Shown in pieces: positions 46,566 through 55,021 of a stretch of 64,000 nt of DNA (position 1 is its first letter; each line of letters opens with the position of its first letter). Location: assembly GCF_026898095.1 (NCBI RefSeq), contig NZ_CP114015.1, positions 124,001 to 188,000 on the forward strand, in the 5' to 3' direction. The DNA is from Arthrobacter sp. ATA002 (GTDB lineage: Bacteria; Actinomycetota; Actinomycetes; Actinomycetales; Micrococcaceae). The position numbers were made by a program, and so were the translations under genes. The notes beneath the pieces are model-generated. The model was not told where the DNA came from and ran no database searches. It saw nothing but the letters and a program-made list of their open reading frames with translations.

Positions 46566-47370
46566 GCGCTCACCAGCCGCTGCTCCAGGTCCGCGCCGCT
46601 GAGGGAGGCAAGGCGGTCCAGGAAACCGGCGGCAAAGCTGCCCGGCCCGGAGCAGGCCTCCGCTGCGGGCTCCGCCGCTACTGTGTACACGGCGGTCGCC
46701 GCTGCCACGGCGGCCAGCTCACCGCCGTCGTCCGCCACCGCCAGGAACGCGGCGGTGACCGCGCCCAGTGCGCAGCCGCCGCCGGTAACCCGGGTCAGCA
46801 GCGCGTCGCCGTTGCTGACCCGCAGGGTCTGCACCCCGTTTGTAATCAGGTCGGTAGGCCCGGACACCGCCACCACGGACCCGTATTTTTCGGCCAGCAG
46901 CAATGCAGCCGGGAGGGCGTCTTCGGGGTTGTCGGTGGCGTCGACGCCGCGGCCGCCGGTCCCCAGACCGGCGAGGGCGATGACCTCCGAGGCATTCCCG
47001 CGGATCGCCGTGGGCCGCAGGGCCAGCAGTTCCGCCGCGAGCGCAGTGCGCACCGGCAGGCTGCCCACGGCCACCGGATCCAGTACCCAGGGCGTGCCGG
47101 CGTCGTTGGCTGCCCCTGCGGCCTCCAGCATGGCCGCGCGCTGTTCCGCGTGCGGGGTCCCCAGGTTGATCAGCACACCGGAGGCCAGCCGGGCGAACGG
47201 CCCTGCCTCCCCGGGATGTCGGTCATGGCCGGTGCCGCCCCCAGGGCCAGCAGCACGTTGGCCGTGAAGTTCGTGACCACGGCATTGGTCAGGCACTGCA
47301 CCAGGGGCGGTTCCGCACGCAGGCGCGCCAGGAGAGTGGAAACAGTTAACGGTGTCAGGCGAATAGTCAT
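46562..47370 (-). pseudogene. thiM: Hydroxyethylthiazole kinase, frame broken in the N-terminal third
   Basis: ThiM phosphorylates salvaged hydroxyethylthiazole. The N-terminal part has the substrate site [32 protein letters not shown], then stops making sense. The rest ([41 protein letters not shown] catalytic cysteine/phosphate region) lies in another frame. Adding one base at C4 47209-47212 ([11 protein letters not shown]) gives about 269 residues, the family norm. It starts at ATG 47370 next to the TPP riboswitch and overlaps thiE by ATGA. The first gene of the thiamine operon. Confidence 0.92.
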
Positions 47371-47371
47371 C

Positions 47372-47446
47372 CGCGACATCCCTTCGCTAGTTCGAACTAG
47401 ATCAGGTTCAACGGGTGTTATCTCAGCCGGTCGGCACCCCGTGTCA
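47372..47446 (-). ncRNA. Thiamine pyrophosphate (TPP) riboswitch
   Basis: Read on the minus strand, the conserved TPP aptamer landmarks appear in order: ACGGGGTGCC, the CTGAGA internal loop, ACCCGTTGAACCTGATC, and the closing GCGAAGGGATGTCGC. The 3' side of the closing stem ends about one base before the thiM ATG. Because AAGGGAT near 47380 is the likely ribosome binding site, ligand binding probably blocks translation start of the thiM-thiE-thiD mRNA. Confidence 0.93.
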
Positions 47447-47527
47447 CTGCACAGCACTCTAGGCCATCGGCGCGCAGGTTCCCACCCGCTCCGCCCTGCC
47501 CGCCGTGCCCGCGTCTCCTCCCTGCCG

Positions 47528-48015
47528 TCAGAGCGTGGAGTGCCCGCCCAGCCGGTGGTACGTGCGGTTGTGGTAGACCAGCGGCTCGTCCGGGGCGCCC
47601 GGGCTCAGGATCTCCAGGACCTCGGCGGTGACCAGTACCGAGGAGCCCACAGGGTGCGCTGCAGAATCCGGGCACGCAGGGCACGCGGCACATCCCGCAG
47701 CAGCGGTTCCCCGGTGGGAAGCTGTTCCCAGGCCAGCGTTGAGGTGAAGCGCGCCGACCCCGGACGGGCAAAGAGGTCGGCCAAACCGGCATTCCGGGCG
47801 CCCAGGAGATGCACCACGATGGTGTCGGCCGAAGCAATAACTCCGGCTGAGCCGGCGGCGGACGCCAGCGAGAACACCAGGATGGCCGGATCGGCCGAAA
47901 CCGACGACACAGACGATGCAGTGAGGCCCACCGGTCCGGAGTCACCGGCTGCGGTAATGACGGCCACTCCCGCCGGATGGGCACGGAAAGCGTCCTTGAA
48001 ATGGTCTGTGAGCAT
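47528..48015 (-). pseudogene. Flavin reductase-like FMN-binding protein, frame broken near the C-terminus
   Basis: The protein begins MLTDHFKDAFRAHPAGVAVITA and has the FMN-binding SSVSADPAILVFSLA segment of the flavin-reductase-like family (HpaC/split-barrel). The frame breaks at C3 47646-47648 (LWAPRYW should be [17 protein letters not shown]). The true end is [16 protein letters not shown] at 47528. The restored protein has about 162 residues, the usual size. Such enzymes make reduced FMN for a monooxygenase; no partner is adjacent. It is in line with soxR 98 bases upstream and may share its transcript. Confidence 0.85.
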
Positions 48016-48112
48016 ACGTCCTACGCTAGAACCTCAACATTGGTTGAGGTCAAATCGGTGCCGCTTGCCGGGCCGGGGCCCCGGGATGCGGCCCGGGGCT
48101 CCGTCCGGCAGC

Positions 48113-48595
48113 TTAGTAGTCCAGGGCCGGGGCGCCGGTGCCCCGGCCGGCCGATTCGTCGTCGGGGTTTACGAACCGGCACTCCGTAAGCGAGAGGCAG
48201 CCGCAGCCGATGCAGCCGCCGAGGCGGTCCCGCAGGGCCTCCAGCGAGTGGATCCGGGCGTCCAGTTCCTGCCGCCAGGCCAGGGAGAGCCGCTGCCAGT
48301 CGCCGTGGTCGGGCACCGCATCGGTGGGCAGCTCGGCAAAGGCCCGGGAAATCGTGGACAGGGGGATCCCCGCGCGCTGGGCTGCCCGGATCACCGCCAC
48401 CCGCCGGAGCACCGACCGGTCGAAGCGGCGCTGGTTCCCCGCCGTGCGGCGGCTGGCGATGAGGCCCTGCCGCTCGTAGAAGTGCAGGGCGGAGACCGCC
48501 ACGCCGCTGCGCTCCGCCACCTGGCCGACCGTCAGCTCGGACCGGGCGGAGCCGCCCGCATCCGTCAAAGAGTCACTGTCCGCCATCTTGCCCAT
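48113..48595 (-). CDS. soxR: SoxR-type redox-sensing MerR-family activator
   Basis: A MerR-type helix-turn-helix (VGQVAERSGVAVSALHFYERQGLI, near residue 22) is followed by the dimerisation helix and the [2Fe-2S] cluster motif CIGCGCLSLTEC (C-x2-C-x-C-x5-C) near residue 133. SoxR activates target promoters when the cluster is oxidised by redox-cycling compounds. I choose ATG 48595 because GGAGG lies 5 bases upstream; ATG 48616 and 48586 are alternatives. It is upstream of the flavin reductase gene. Its usual target genes are not visible here. Confidence 0.93.
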   Translation of the reverse strand: MGKMADSDSLTDAGGSARSELTVGQVAERSGVAVSALHFYERQGLIASRRTAGNQRRFDRSVLRRVAVIRAAQRAGIPLSTISRAFAELPTDAVPDHGDWQRLSLAWRQELDARIHSLEALRDRLGGCIGCGCLSLTECRFVNPDDESAGRGTGAPALDY

Positions 48596-48699
48596 GTTCG
48601 CCTCCGTCCCTCCCATTATCCGCCCCGCGCCGCCCCGCGTTCATTCCTGTGTCCCGGCCCAACCCCGCCAACCCCGCCGACCCCGCCGACCCCGGCCGT

Positions 48700-48940
48700 T
48701 GACCCCGCCCTACCCCCGCCGAGTGTCGGGATCGTGCTGTTCCCCCCGCCCTTCCCCCGCCGAGTGTCGGGATCGTGCTGTTCCCCCCGCCCTTCCCCCG
48801 CCGAGTGTCGGGATCGTGCTGTTCCCCCCGCCCTTCCCCCGCCGAGTGTCGGGATCGTGCCGGAATCCGGCCCGGTTTGCCGCATTGCCGCGTCACTCGA
48901 TGAGGCAAAGGGACCTGATTCCGACACTCGCCGGACGCCG
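48700..48940. repeat. 41-bp tandem repeat, GTGTCGGGATCGTG, with inverted arms
   Basis: Four copies of a unit starting GAGTGTCGGGATCGTG occur at 48721, 48762, 48803 and 48844, a 41-bp period with near-identical units (C-rich tails). The inverse core (CGTCACTCGA at 48891-48900, CCGACACTCG at 48921-48930) follows. The 41-bp period does not keep a reading frame, so it is not protein. It is the densest member of the CGAGTGT repeat family, also seen at 5.7 kb. The region 48596-49153 has no credible gene apart from these repeats. Confidence 0.9.
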
Positions 48941-49003
48941 TTGCACCCTCCGCCTCTGGCGGTCCGGACCCGCAGGTGTGAGAGTAGCGCCGTGACTACG
49001 CGC

Positions 49004-49106
49004 GGAAAGCTCCACCGAGTGTGGAGCTCCTGCCGGAAAGCTCCACCGAGTGTGGAGCTCCTGCCGGAAAACGGCGCGGATTGCCGCAGCATTCCGACAC
49101 TCGGCG
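49004..49106. repeat. Two 31-bp hairpin repeats and inverted core
   Basis: The unit GGAAAGCTCCACCGAGTGTGG plus the following AGCTCCTGCC is present twice (49004-49034 and 49035-49065, perfect). Each copy contains an 8-bp hairpin (AGCTCCAC / GTGGAGCT) with CGAGT in the loop. An inverse CCGACACTCGGC lies at about 49094. They sit directly upstream of the next gene (start 49154), so they may act in its leader. Confidence 0.85.
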
Positions 49107-49153
49107 TGATGAAAGGCCCTGAGCTCAACACTGGTTTCCCCGGAAAGGCCGCT

Positions 49154-50116
49154 ATGACTTCCACACTTCCATCCGCCGGAACCCTGGTTTTCCTGCAGGG
49201 CACCGGCGGCCCTGACCCGGTTCCAGCCGAAACCATCCGCGGCCAGCTGGCGCTGGAGTCCGACTTGTCCCGCTACACCGTCCTCGATGTGGCGTGGGCC
49301 GCCGGCGCTGCCGCGGAGGCCAGCGTGGTGCCCGCCCTGCCTCCGCGGTACCGGAACGGGGCCGATGCCGCGGCAGCGGAACTGCCCGGTGCGGACGGTG
49401 GGCGGGGCCTGGCATTGGCCGGAATGGACGTCCTGCGGGCGGCCGCGGCGCCGTGGCCGCCGACTACCGGACCGGCAGCCCCGGCCACCGAAGCGGCAGC
49501 GGCAGCGGCGGAAGAGCAGCTGCTGGCCGGCAGCGTGCAGCGGCTGGTGTTGGGGCTGGTCACCGACGCCGCAGTACGCCGGCGTGTTCCGCTGGCCGAA
49601 GCGGCCTCGGATTTTTCCCGCAGCATCCTTTATTACCTCCGCCGCGGAGACGCTGCCCGGTCCGTCATCGCCGACGCCCTCCGGATACTTCCGCAGGATG
49701 CCCCGGTCATCCTGTTCGGCCACAGCCTCGGCGGGGTGGCCGCGGTGGATCTCCTGACCACACCTGACTGGGCCGCAGCCGGAAGCCGGGTCGACCTGTT
49801 GGTGACGGCCGGTTCCCAAAGCCCGTGGCTCTACCTGCTGGGCGCTCTGGCTCATCTGAGTCCCGGGATGCCGGGCCGCATGCCGGTGCCGTGGCTGAAC
49901 TTCTGGGATGAGCGTGACCTGCTGTCCTTCTGCGCCGAGGAGGTCTTTGCCGGCCGGGGCACAGTGATCCGTGACGTCGAACTTGCCTCCAACGAACCTT
50001 TCCCGGCATCGCACAGCGCCTACTTCACCGACCCCGCCCTTTACGCCGCGGTCCGTGAGGCGCTGGCAGGCACGGGTCCGGCCCGGGACCGCTCTGGTCC
50101 GGACGCCGGGGTTTAG
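49154..50116 (+). CDS. Alpha/beta-hydrolase-like protein of unknown function
   Basis: The 320-residue protein starts MTSTLPSAGTLVFLQGTGG and has a nucleophile-elbow motif GHSLGGVAAVDLL (near residue 195) plus a VTAGSQSPWLYLLG segment and FPASHSAYF, where the histidine could complete a triad. An N-terminal GTGG oxyanion loop is plausible. There is no signal peptide. I do not recognise a specific family or substrate. It follows the repeat cluster and precedes ku by 15 bases, so the two could be cotranscribed. Long readings extending far upstream of 49154 are artefacts of the repeats. Confidence 0.7.
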   Translation: MTSTLPSAGTLVFLQGTGGPDPVPAETIRGQLALESDLSRYTVLDVAWAAGAAAEASVVPALPPRYRNGADAAAAELPGADGGRGLALAGMDVLRAAAAPWPPTTGPAAPATEAAAAAAEEQLLAGSVQRLVLGLVTDAAVRRRVPLAEAASDFSRSILYYLRRGDAARSVIADALRILPQDAPVILFGHSLGGVAAVDLLTTPDWAAAGSRVDLLVTAGSQSPWLYLLGALAHLSPGMPGRMPVPWLNFWDERDLLSFCAEEVFAGRGTVIRDVELASNEPFPASHSAYFTDPALYAAVREALAGTGPARDRSGPDAGV

Positions 50117-50131
50117 TGTTCACTGGACTAC

Positions 50132-51048
50132 ATGAGAGCCATTTGGAAGGGTGCGATCGCTTTTGGACTGGTGAACGTGCCGGTCAAGGTGTACGCCGCC
50201 ACCGAAGACCACGACGTCAGCCTGCACCAGGTCCATGAAAAAGACGGCGGGCGCATCCGCTACCAGCGCCGCTGCGAGATTTGCGGTGAGGTGGTGGAGT
50301 ATAAGGACATCGCGAAGGCGTACGACGACGGCGAGCAGACCGTGGTGCTGACCGACGAGGATCTGGCTTCCCTGCCGGTGGAGAAGAGCCGGGAAATTGA
50401 TGTGGTCGAATTCGTGCCCAGCGAGCAGGTGGACCCCATCCTGTTCAACAAGACCTACTATCTGGAACCGGATTCGAAGTCCACGAAATCCTATGTGCTG
50501 CTCCGCCGGACGCTGGAGGACACCGACCGCACTGCCATCGTGCAGTTTTCGCTGCGCCAGAAGAGCCGGCTTGGCGCGCTTCGGGTCCGGGGGACGTCCT
50601 GACGCTGCAGACGCTCCTGTGGGAGGACGAGGTGCGCGAGGCGTCCTTCCCGTCCCTGGACGAGAAGGTCAGGATCAGCGTAAAGGAGCTGGAAATGTCC
50701 TCCGCCCTCGTGGAGTCCTTCAGTTCGGACTTCAATCCGGCCGAGTTCACCGATGATTACCAGGAACAGCTCAAGACCCTCATCGAAGCCAAGCTCGAGA
50801 AGGGCGAGGCGCTGGACACCGAGGAAACTTTCGGCGCCGAGGACGACGACGAGGGCGGCAAGGTCCTGGACCTGATGGAAGCGCTGCGCCGCAGCGTGGA
50901 AAAGAACCGCGGCAAAAAGTCCGGCGGTGCCAAGTCCGGCAGCCCGGGCTCGCGCTCCTCATCCGGTAAGAAGAGTGATGACGGGGAAACCACCGGCAAG
51001 AAACCTGCGGCACGCAAAACCGCCGCCAAAACGAAGAAGGGTGCGTAG
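50132..51048 (+). pseudogene. ku: Non-homologous end-joining protein Ku, frame broken mid-gene
   Basis: Prokaryotic Ku forms a ring on DNA ends and recruits LigD. The N-terminal half is clear (MRAIWKGAIAFGLVNVPVKVY, LHQVHEKDGGRI, CEICGEVVEYKDI). It stops at LRVRGTS because one base is missing in the G5 run 50589-50593. The correct continuation LRVRGDVLTLQTLLWEDEVREAS lies in the next frame and runs to 51048 with the Lys-rich basic tail (KKPAARKTAAKTKKGA), which binds DNA and supports recruitment. Restored length is about 305 residues. LigD lies 8 kb away. Confidence 0.94.
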
Positions 51049-51051
51049 GGC

Positions 51052-51312
51052 ATGGCCATCACGAACTTTTTCCGCGACCGCAACGGACGGGTCCGCATTT
51101 TTGAAGCACCCAATCTTCCCCTGCTGGCCTGGGCAGGGTTCGGCGCGGCGTCAATGATGGCCCTGACGCCGAGGTTCCAGGGGCTCATGGGCCGTTTGAG
51201 TAAGGTATCGCTGCTGTTCTGGGCACTGCTGGAGACGGCGGGCGGACGCAGCCCGTTCCGCCGGACTGTGGGGGCCGCCGTGCTTGCCGGGGAGGTGCTG
51301 CCCCGCAGCTGA
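51052..51312 (+). CDS. Small hypothetical membrane protein
   Basis: The 86-residue protein starts MAITNFFRDRNGRVRIFEAPN and has two hydrophobic segments (LLAWAGFGAASMMA and VSLLFWALLETAGG), so it is probably a small integral membrane protein. It begins 3 bases after the ku stop and may be cotranslated with Ku. I do not recognise a family, though small proteins of this shape are common after ku in actinobacteria from memory. Function unknown. Confidence 0.6.
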   Translation: MAITNFFRDRNGRVRIFEAPNLPLLAWAGFGAASMMALTPRFQGLMGRLSKVSLLFWALLETAGGRSPFRRTVGAAVLAGEVLPRS

Positions 51313-51323
51313 CAGCGGACAAG

Positions 51324-51386
51324 GCGCAGCCTGTGCGGCAGGGCGCGCAGCCTGCGCGGCAGGGCGGGCAGCCTGCGCGGCAGGGC
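51324..51386. repeat. 21-bp tandem repeat, three copies
   Basis: Three near-identical 21-bp units (GCGCAGCCTGTGCGGCAGGGC at 51324-51344, then 51345-51365 and 51366-51386) lie between the hypothetical membrane protein and the DUF2630 gene. The period is a multiple of three, but no ORF with support covers them, so I treat the array as non-coding. It could fold back on itself through GCGCAGCC/GGGCNGCGC parts. Confidence 0.8.
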
Positions 51387-51410
51387 GGGAACTGCCGCTC
51401 AACGCGGTTG

Positions 51411-51650
51411 TTACTGCTTGTAGCCTTCGACCTCACCGACCGGGCGCAGCGTTGCCTCGTCCGGGTCCTCGCCCGCGTCCAGGCGTGCCCGGCGCTGGCG
51501 CAGCAGGTCCCAGCATTGGTCCAGTTGCTCTTCCACCCGGCGCAGCTGCTCCAAGCGCTCTTCCGGGTTCTCGCCGGCGGGCGCATCCCGCAGGGACTGT
51601 TCCTTCTCGACTAGTTCTGAAATCCTGTGCTGAATCTCGCTGGCATCCAT
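51411..51650 (-). CDS. DUF2630-family small protein
   Basis: A 79-residue mostly charged protein (MDASEIQHRISELVEKEQSL ...) with a predicted helical coiled-coil and the LDAGEDPDEATLRPVGEVEGYKQ end that fits the DUF2630 family of actinobacteria. Function unknown. It follows the glycosyltransferase cluster on the same strand with a 61-base gap and may be the last gene of that operon, or independent. Confidence 0.8.
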   Translation of the reverse strand: MDASEIQHRISELVEKEQSLRDAPAGENPEERLEQLRRVEEQLDQCWDLLRQRRARLDAGEDPDEATLRPVGEVEGYKQ

Positions 51651-51711
51651 TCCCCTACGCTAGCCATCCGCCGCTGCCGTGACCAGCACCGGGCGGCCGG
51701 CGCGACGCTGT

Positions 51712-52412
51712 TCAGCCCGGCAGCAGCTGGCGCAGGAACCCGGAAAATCCCTCGGGCGTCCGCCCGTCGCGGCGTCCGGAGGTGACCACCCGGAGGGTGT
51801 CGGTGGCAATCCATGCGGTTCCGGCCGCCTTGAGCCGTGCCGCCAGGTACACGTCCTCATGGGATGCCAGCGGCGCGAATCCTCCGGCCCGGCGGTAGGC
51901 CGCAGCGCTGAATCCCATGTTGGCTCCGTGAATATGGGGGTGGCCCTCCCCAGTGAATGCAGCCGCTGCCAGGCTTCAAGTTCACCGGCGGTGAGATCGG
52001 CCGGATCGGGCACCACGGTTCCCAGCACGAAGCCGTAGCCGGCTGAAGCAAGCGCATGCTGGCGCACGAGCCAGTGGTGCGGAACCACTGTGTCGGCATC
52101 GGTGTTGGCGATCCACAGCCCGGGTTGCGGCCGCTGGGCGGAAATCCCGGCGGCGCGGGCAGCACCGACGGTGCCGAACGACCCTGACACGATGCGCAGG
52201 TCCAGTTCGGGCATCCACAGGCCCTGGATCCGGGCGGCGGTCTTTTCGGAGCCATCGGTGCAGGAATCGAGCACGACGGTCACGCTCACTTCCACCTGCT
52301 CAGCCGCGACCAGCGCCCGGACGGCCGTGCGGATGGACGACAGGGCGGCCGGGAGCAGCTCTTCTTCGTTGCGTGCTGGAAGGACGACGGCCAGGCGGTC
52401 CGGAGCGGTCAA
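51712..52412 (-). pseudogene. GT2-family glycosyltransferase, frame broken
   Basis: A family-2 glycosyltransferase with RLAVVLPARNEEELLPAAL, SVTVVLDSCTDGS and the sugar-nucleotide/metal-binding ANTDADTVVP. The frame breaks at C4 51948-51951 (LHSLGRATPIF should be LHSLGEGHPHIHGANMGFS). The acceptor-side part (ASHEDVYLAARLKAAGT) follows in the next frame to 51712. Restored length is about 233 residues. The start is uncertain: TTG 52412 lies 4 bases after the stop of the deacetylase/methyltransferase gene, while ATG 52475 would overlap it. The protein is probably soluble; the sugar donor is unknown. It is the third gene of the cluster. Confidence 0.8.
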
Positions 52413-52416
52413 CCGG

Positions 52417-53774
52417 TCACCGCGGGTCCGCTCGCGCGTCCGGCGGGGCCTCCACCGCAGTGCGGACGAGGACATCGATCCGAAAGTCCTCTTCCCTGTG
52501 CTCCGCGAACACCCGCAGGCCGGGCCGGGCCCGGAACGCACCGTGGACCTCGTCGCCGGTCAGTTCCCAGCCCTCGTTGCGGTGCCGCCAGTGGCAGAGC
52601 AGGACCACGCCGTCCTCCGTCAGCGAAGTTTCGGTGCGGGCCGCCAGTTCGCTGAGCTCGCTGTGCTGGAGGAAGTAACCGATTTCGGAGATGACCACCA
52701 AGTCGAAGCGGCCCTCGGGCCAGTCCTGCGGCACCGCTCCCCGGGCGAGCGTGACCTGGGGCGTACCGGCCAGTCGGATCCGGGCCAGGTCCAGGGCGCG
52801 GCGGCTAATGTCCGTGGCAGTCACCGCATCCGCGCGGGCGGCCAGGTCCGCAGTAAGGACACCAATGGAGCAGCCGGGTTCGAACACCGAAGCGAAATGC
52901 GGCCGCGGCAGCATCGCCATGCTAAGGGCCCGCTTGCGGTGCTCGTAGAAGCTGCTCTCGAACTCCCAGGGGTCCGGGGAGCGCCGATAGAGGTCCTCGA
53001 AAACTTCCCGGGGCGGGCGCGGACGGGTCACGGCAAAGGACTCAAAACCGCGTTCGAAATGGGCCAGCACCGTTTGGCTGAGCAGGGCTTCGTCGCCGGG
53101 TGCGTCCGAGAGCGGTTCGACCTGGCTCACGTGGGTTGCCATAGCCCGGGCCTTCGCGGCAGCAGCGGCGGGGTCGAGAGGCAGCACCGCCAGGCCGGCC
53201 GGAATGTCGGCCGGCGTTCCCCAGTGCCAGAGCCAGATCGGATACTCCAGGAGCGGTATTCCCAGCGTCCTGGCCAGCCCAGCAGCTGCCAGGCCGGCGG
53301 TGTCGTGGTCAGTGTGGCCGTCAGTCCGCCAGGGCGCGGCGAGAACGGTGTTCTCCACCGCCGGCCCGACAATGGCAGCCAGGGCGGCGTCGAGCCCGCT
53401 CCGTGACGCGGCGAGGCCGCCGTCGGGCAAATTCAGCAGATGAACGGTGGCATCGGGAGCCAGCTGTGCCACGGCCGCCGCCAGCTCCGTCCTTCGGATG
53501 CCGGCCAGTTCCCTGCGGGTGTGGGTGGGCGAGCCGGGATGGGAAGCCTCCCCTGCGGTAGCGACAATGACGTCGACGGCGGCGCCGCGGGCCGCCATGG
53601 CTGCGATCAATCCGCCCGCGCCCAGCGTTTCGTCGTCGGGATGGGCGGCCAGGACCACCAGGCGCCCGGGTTCGCCGGGAAGAGCTCTTCCAGTGCCAGC
53701 GTCCCGCAGCCCGCCAGTGCACTAATCCACGCCTCTTCGGGCATGGAGTCATCCAGGTGGCTGAAATTCACCAT
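52417..53774 (-). pseudogene. PIG-L deacetylase fused to a NodS-like SAM methyltransferase, frame broken near the start
   Basis: The N-terminal half is PIG-L: LVVLAAHPDDETLGAGGLIA with the zinc motif AHPDDE and the later AAPWRTDGHTDHD histidine pair. PIG-L proteins de-N-acetylate GlcNAc-type sugars. The C-terminal half (residues ~240-450) is a class I methyltransferase resembling NodS (VFEPGCSIGVLTADLAARAD for SAM binding, LVVISEIGYFLQHSEL). The frame breaks at C3 53665-53667; one added base joins ANPG to RLVVLAAHPDDE and the start at ATG 53774, giving about 452 residues. The upstream acyl-CoA dehydrogenase gene overlaps by 7 bases. Confidence 0.88.
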
Positions 53775-54810
53775 GGGGCCCTGTTTCCCTGCAGCAGGGA
53801 GGCGCCCAGCGCTGCATTGTCGCGTTCGGCGTGGTGCTGGCGCAGGTAAATCCGCAAATCTGCGGTCCGCCGGGCGTGCTCCTCTTCCAGCGCAAGCGGG
53901 CCCGGCCCGAGGCCGTGATCAGCCAGGACCAGGACCTCTTCCGCGGCGTCGGCCACGATGCTTCGCACTCTCCGGGCCAGCAGGGCGCCGTCGTGCCCCT
54001 TGGCCCTGCCTGCGTCCACATCACCGGCGGCGGAGTCCAGCGCGGCACGCGCCGCCTGGAGTCTCACGTCAGCCCTGCCCAGCAGCAAGTGGGCTATCTG
54101 GTCAGGTTCCCGGTCCTGCGCCGCCAAGAACATTCGGCGCGCCACGCCCACCGCTCCCCGTACCAGCAGGCGGCGACGCCGATCCCTCCCCAGGCGAAAC
54201 CGGGCCGTTCGAGGTACCAGTTGTCGTCCCCGACGGGACGGGCCGCGGCGCAGTGAAAATCCACCGGTCCGCTGTCCACCTGGGCCAGTCCGCGGCTAAC
54301 CCATGTTCCGGGCACTGCCGACACGCCGGGCTGGCGCAGGTCAACGGCGAAGGCCCGGCGCAGGCCCGGTTCGGTGTGGGCGGTAACCACGGCATGGTCG
54401 AGACTGCCGGCGAGGGAGCACCAGGGCTTGCGTCCGGACAGCTCCCAGCCGCCGGGCACCTGAGTGGCTTTGAGGACGGTGCCGGGCGCTTCCGCCGCGA
54501 ACACGCCCCATGTTCCGGAGTTGGCAGTGTCTCTGGCCTGCTCCAGGATGGCGAGGGCATCCAGATGGGGTTCGACGGCGCGGGCAGCCGTCAGGTCGGC
54601 GGCGGCGACGACGGCGAGGATGGACCACAGGCTCCGGGTGCGGCCTTCTCCGGGAAAAGGTGCGGCTGAGGCGACGGTGCCGGCCAGTTCGAGCGCCGCG
54701 GCCGCGGAGCCGCGCACCTCCGCTGCCTGCGTGGAAAGCCAGGGCAGGCCGGGCAGCGTCCCCTGCGCCCCAAAGCCCGGATTAGGTGCCGGAATAGCTG
54801 GAGTGTCCAC
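53768..54810 (-). pseudogene. Acyl-CoA dehydrogenase-like flavoprotein, frame broken near the C-terminus
   Basis: The 347-residue restored protein resembles acyl-CoA dehydrogenases (ELSGRKPWCSLA for the central beta domain, RPGFAWGGIGVAACWYG, and the C-terminal helices LLGRADVRLQAARAALDSA), but it is short and I cannot place a catalytic glutamate with certainty. The frame breaks at C4 54156-54159 (WYGERWAW should be WYGGAVGVARR). It begins at ATG 54810 and its stop overlaps the PIG-L gene by 7 bases, so it is coupled to it. In this set it may introduce or remove an unsaturation on a lipid or oxidise an amine-bearing substrate. Confidence 0.8.
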
Positions 54811-54984
54811 CGTGTCCTTACTCCGAGGATCGGTTTAGCCGACGCGCCCCAGGTGCTCTTCTAGATAATGTTGTCCCCAGTTTGCCAGCTTTCCGGAGTG
54901 GTTTCCTCTTTGCCGCCGGGCGGCGGGGTGCGGGCCGGGCCCGGGCCGAAGCCGGGCAGTAAATTACCTGGGCAGCACAGGGAA

Positions 54985-55011
54985 AAGGACCGGCAGGCCG
55001 CCGGTCCTTTC
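54985..55011. terminator. Hairpin downstream of the DUF4383 gene
   Basis: AAAGGACCGGC (54985-54995) pairs with GCCGGTCCTTT (55001-55011) around a 5-base loop. On the minus strand, the stem is followed by TTTTCCC, giving a terminator for the DUF4383 gene. The 211-bp gap 54811-55021 otherwise holds the upstream region of the acyl-CoA dehydrogenase operon. Confidence 0.75.
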
Positions 55012-55021
55012 CGCGGGTTGG

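Noticed and set aside
48721-48860. CRISPR array
   Set aside because: The 41-bp period has no variable spacers and the units run without gaps. No cas genes are present.
48700-49110. Insertion sequence or phage remnant around the 48.7-49.1 kb repeats
   Set aside because: No transposase or integrase reading frame is present, and there are no flanking duplications that I can find.
47150-50116. A 988-residue open frame on the plus strand
   Set aside because: It spans the TPP riboswitch, the flavin reductase, soxR and the tandem repeats in unlikely composition. Only its last part (49154-50116) is a credible gene.
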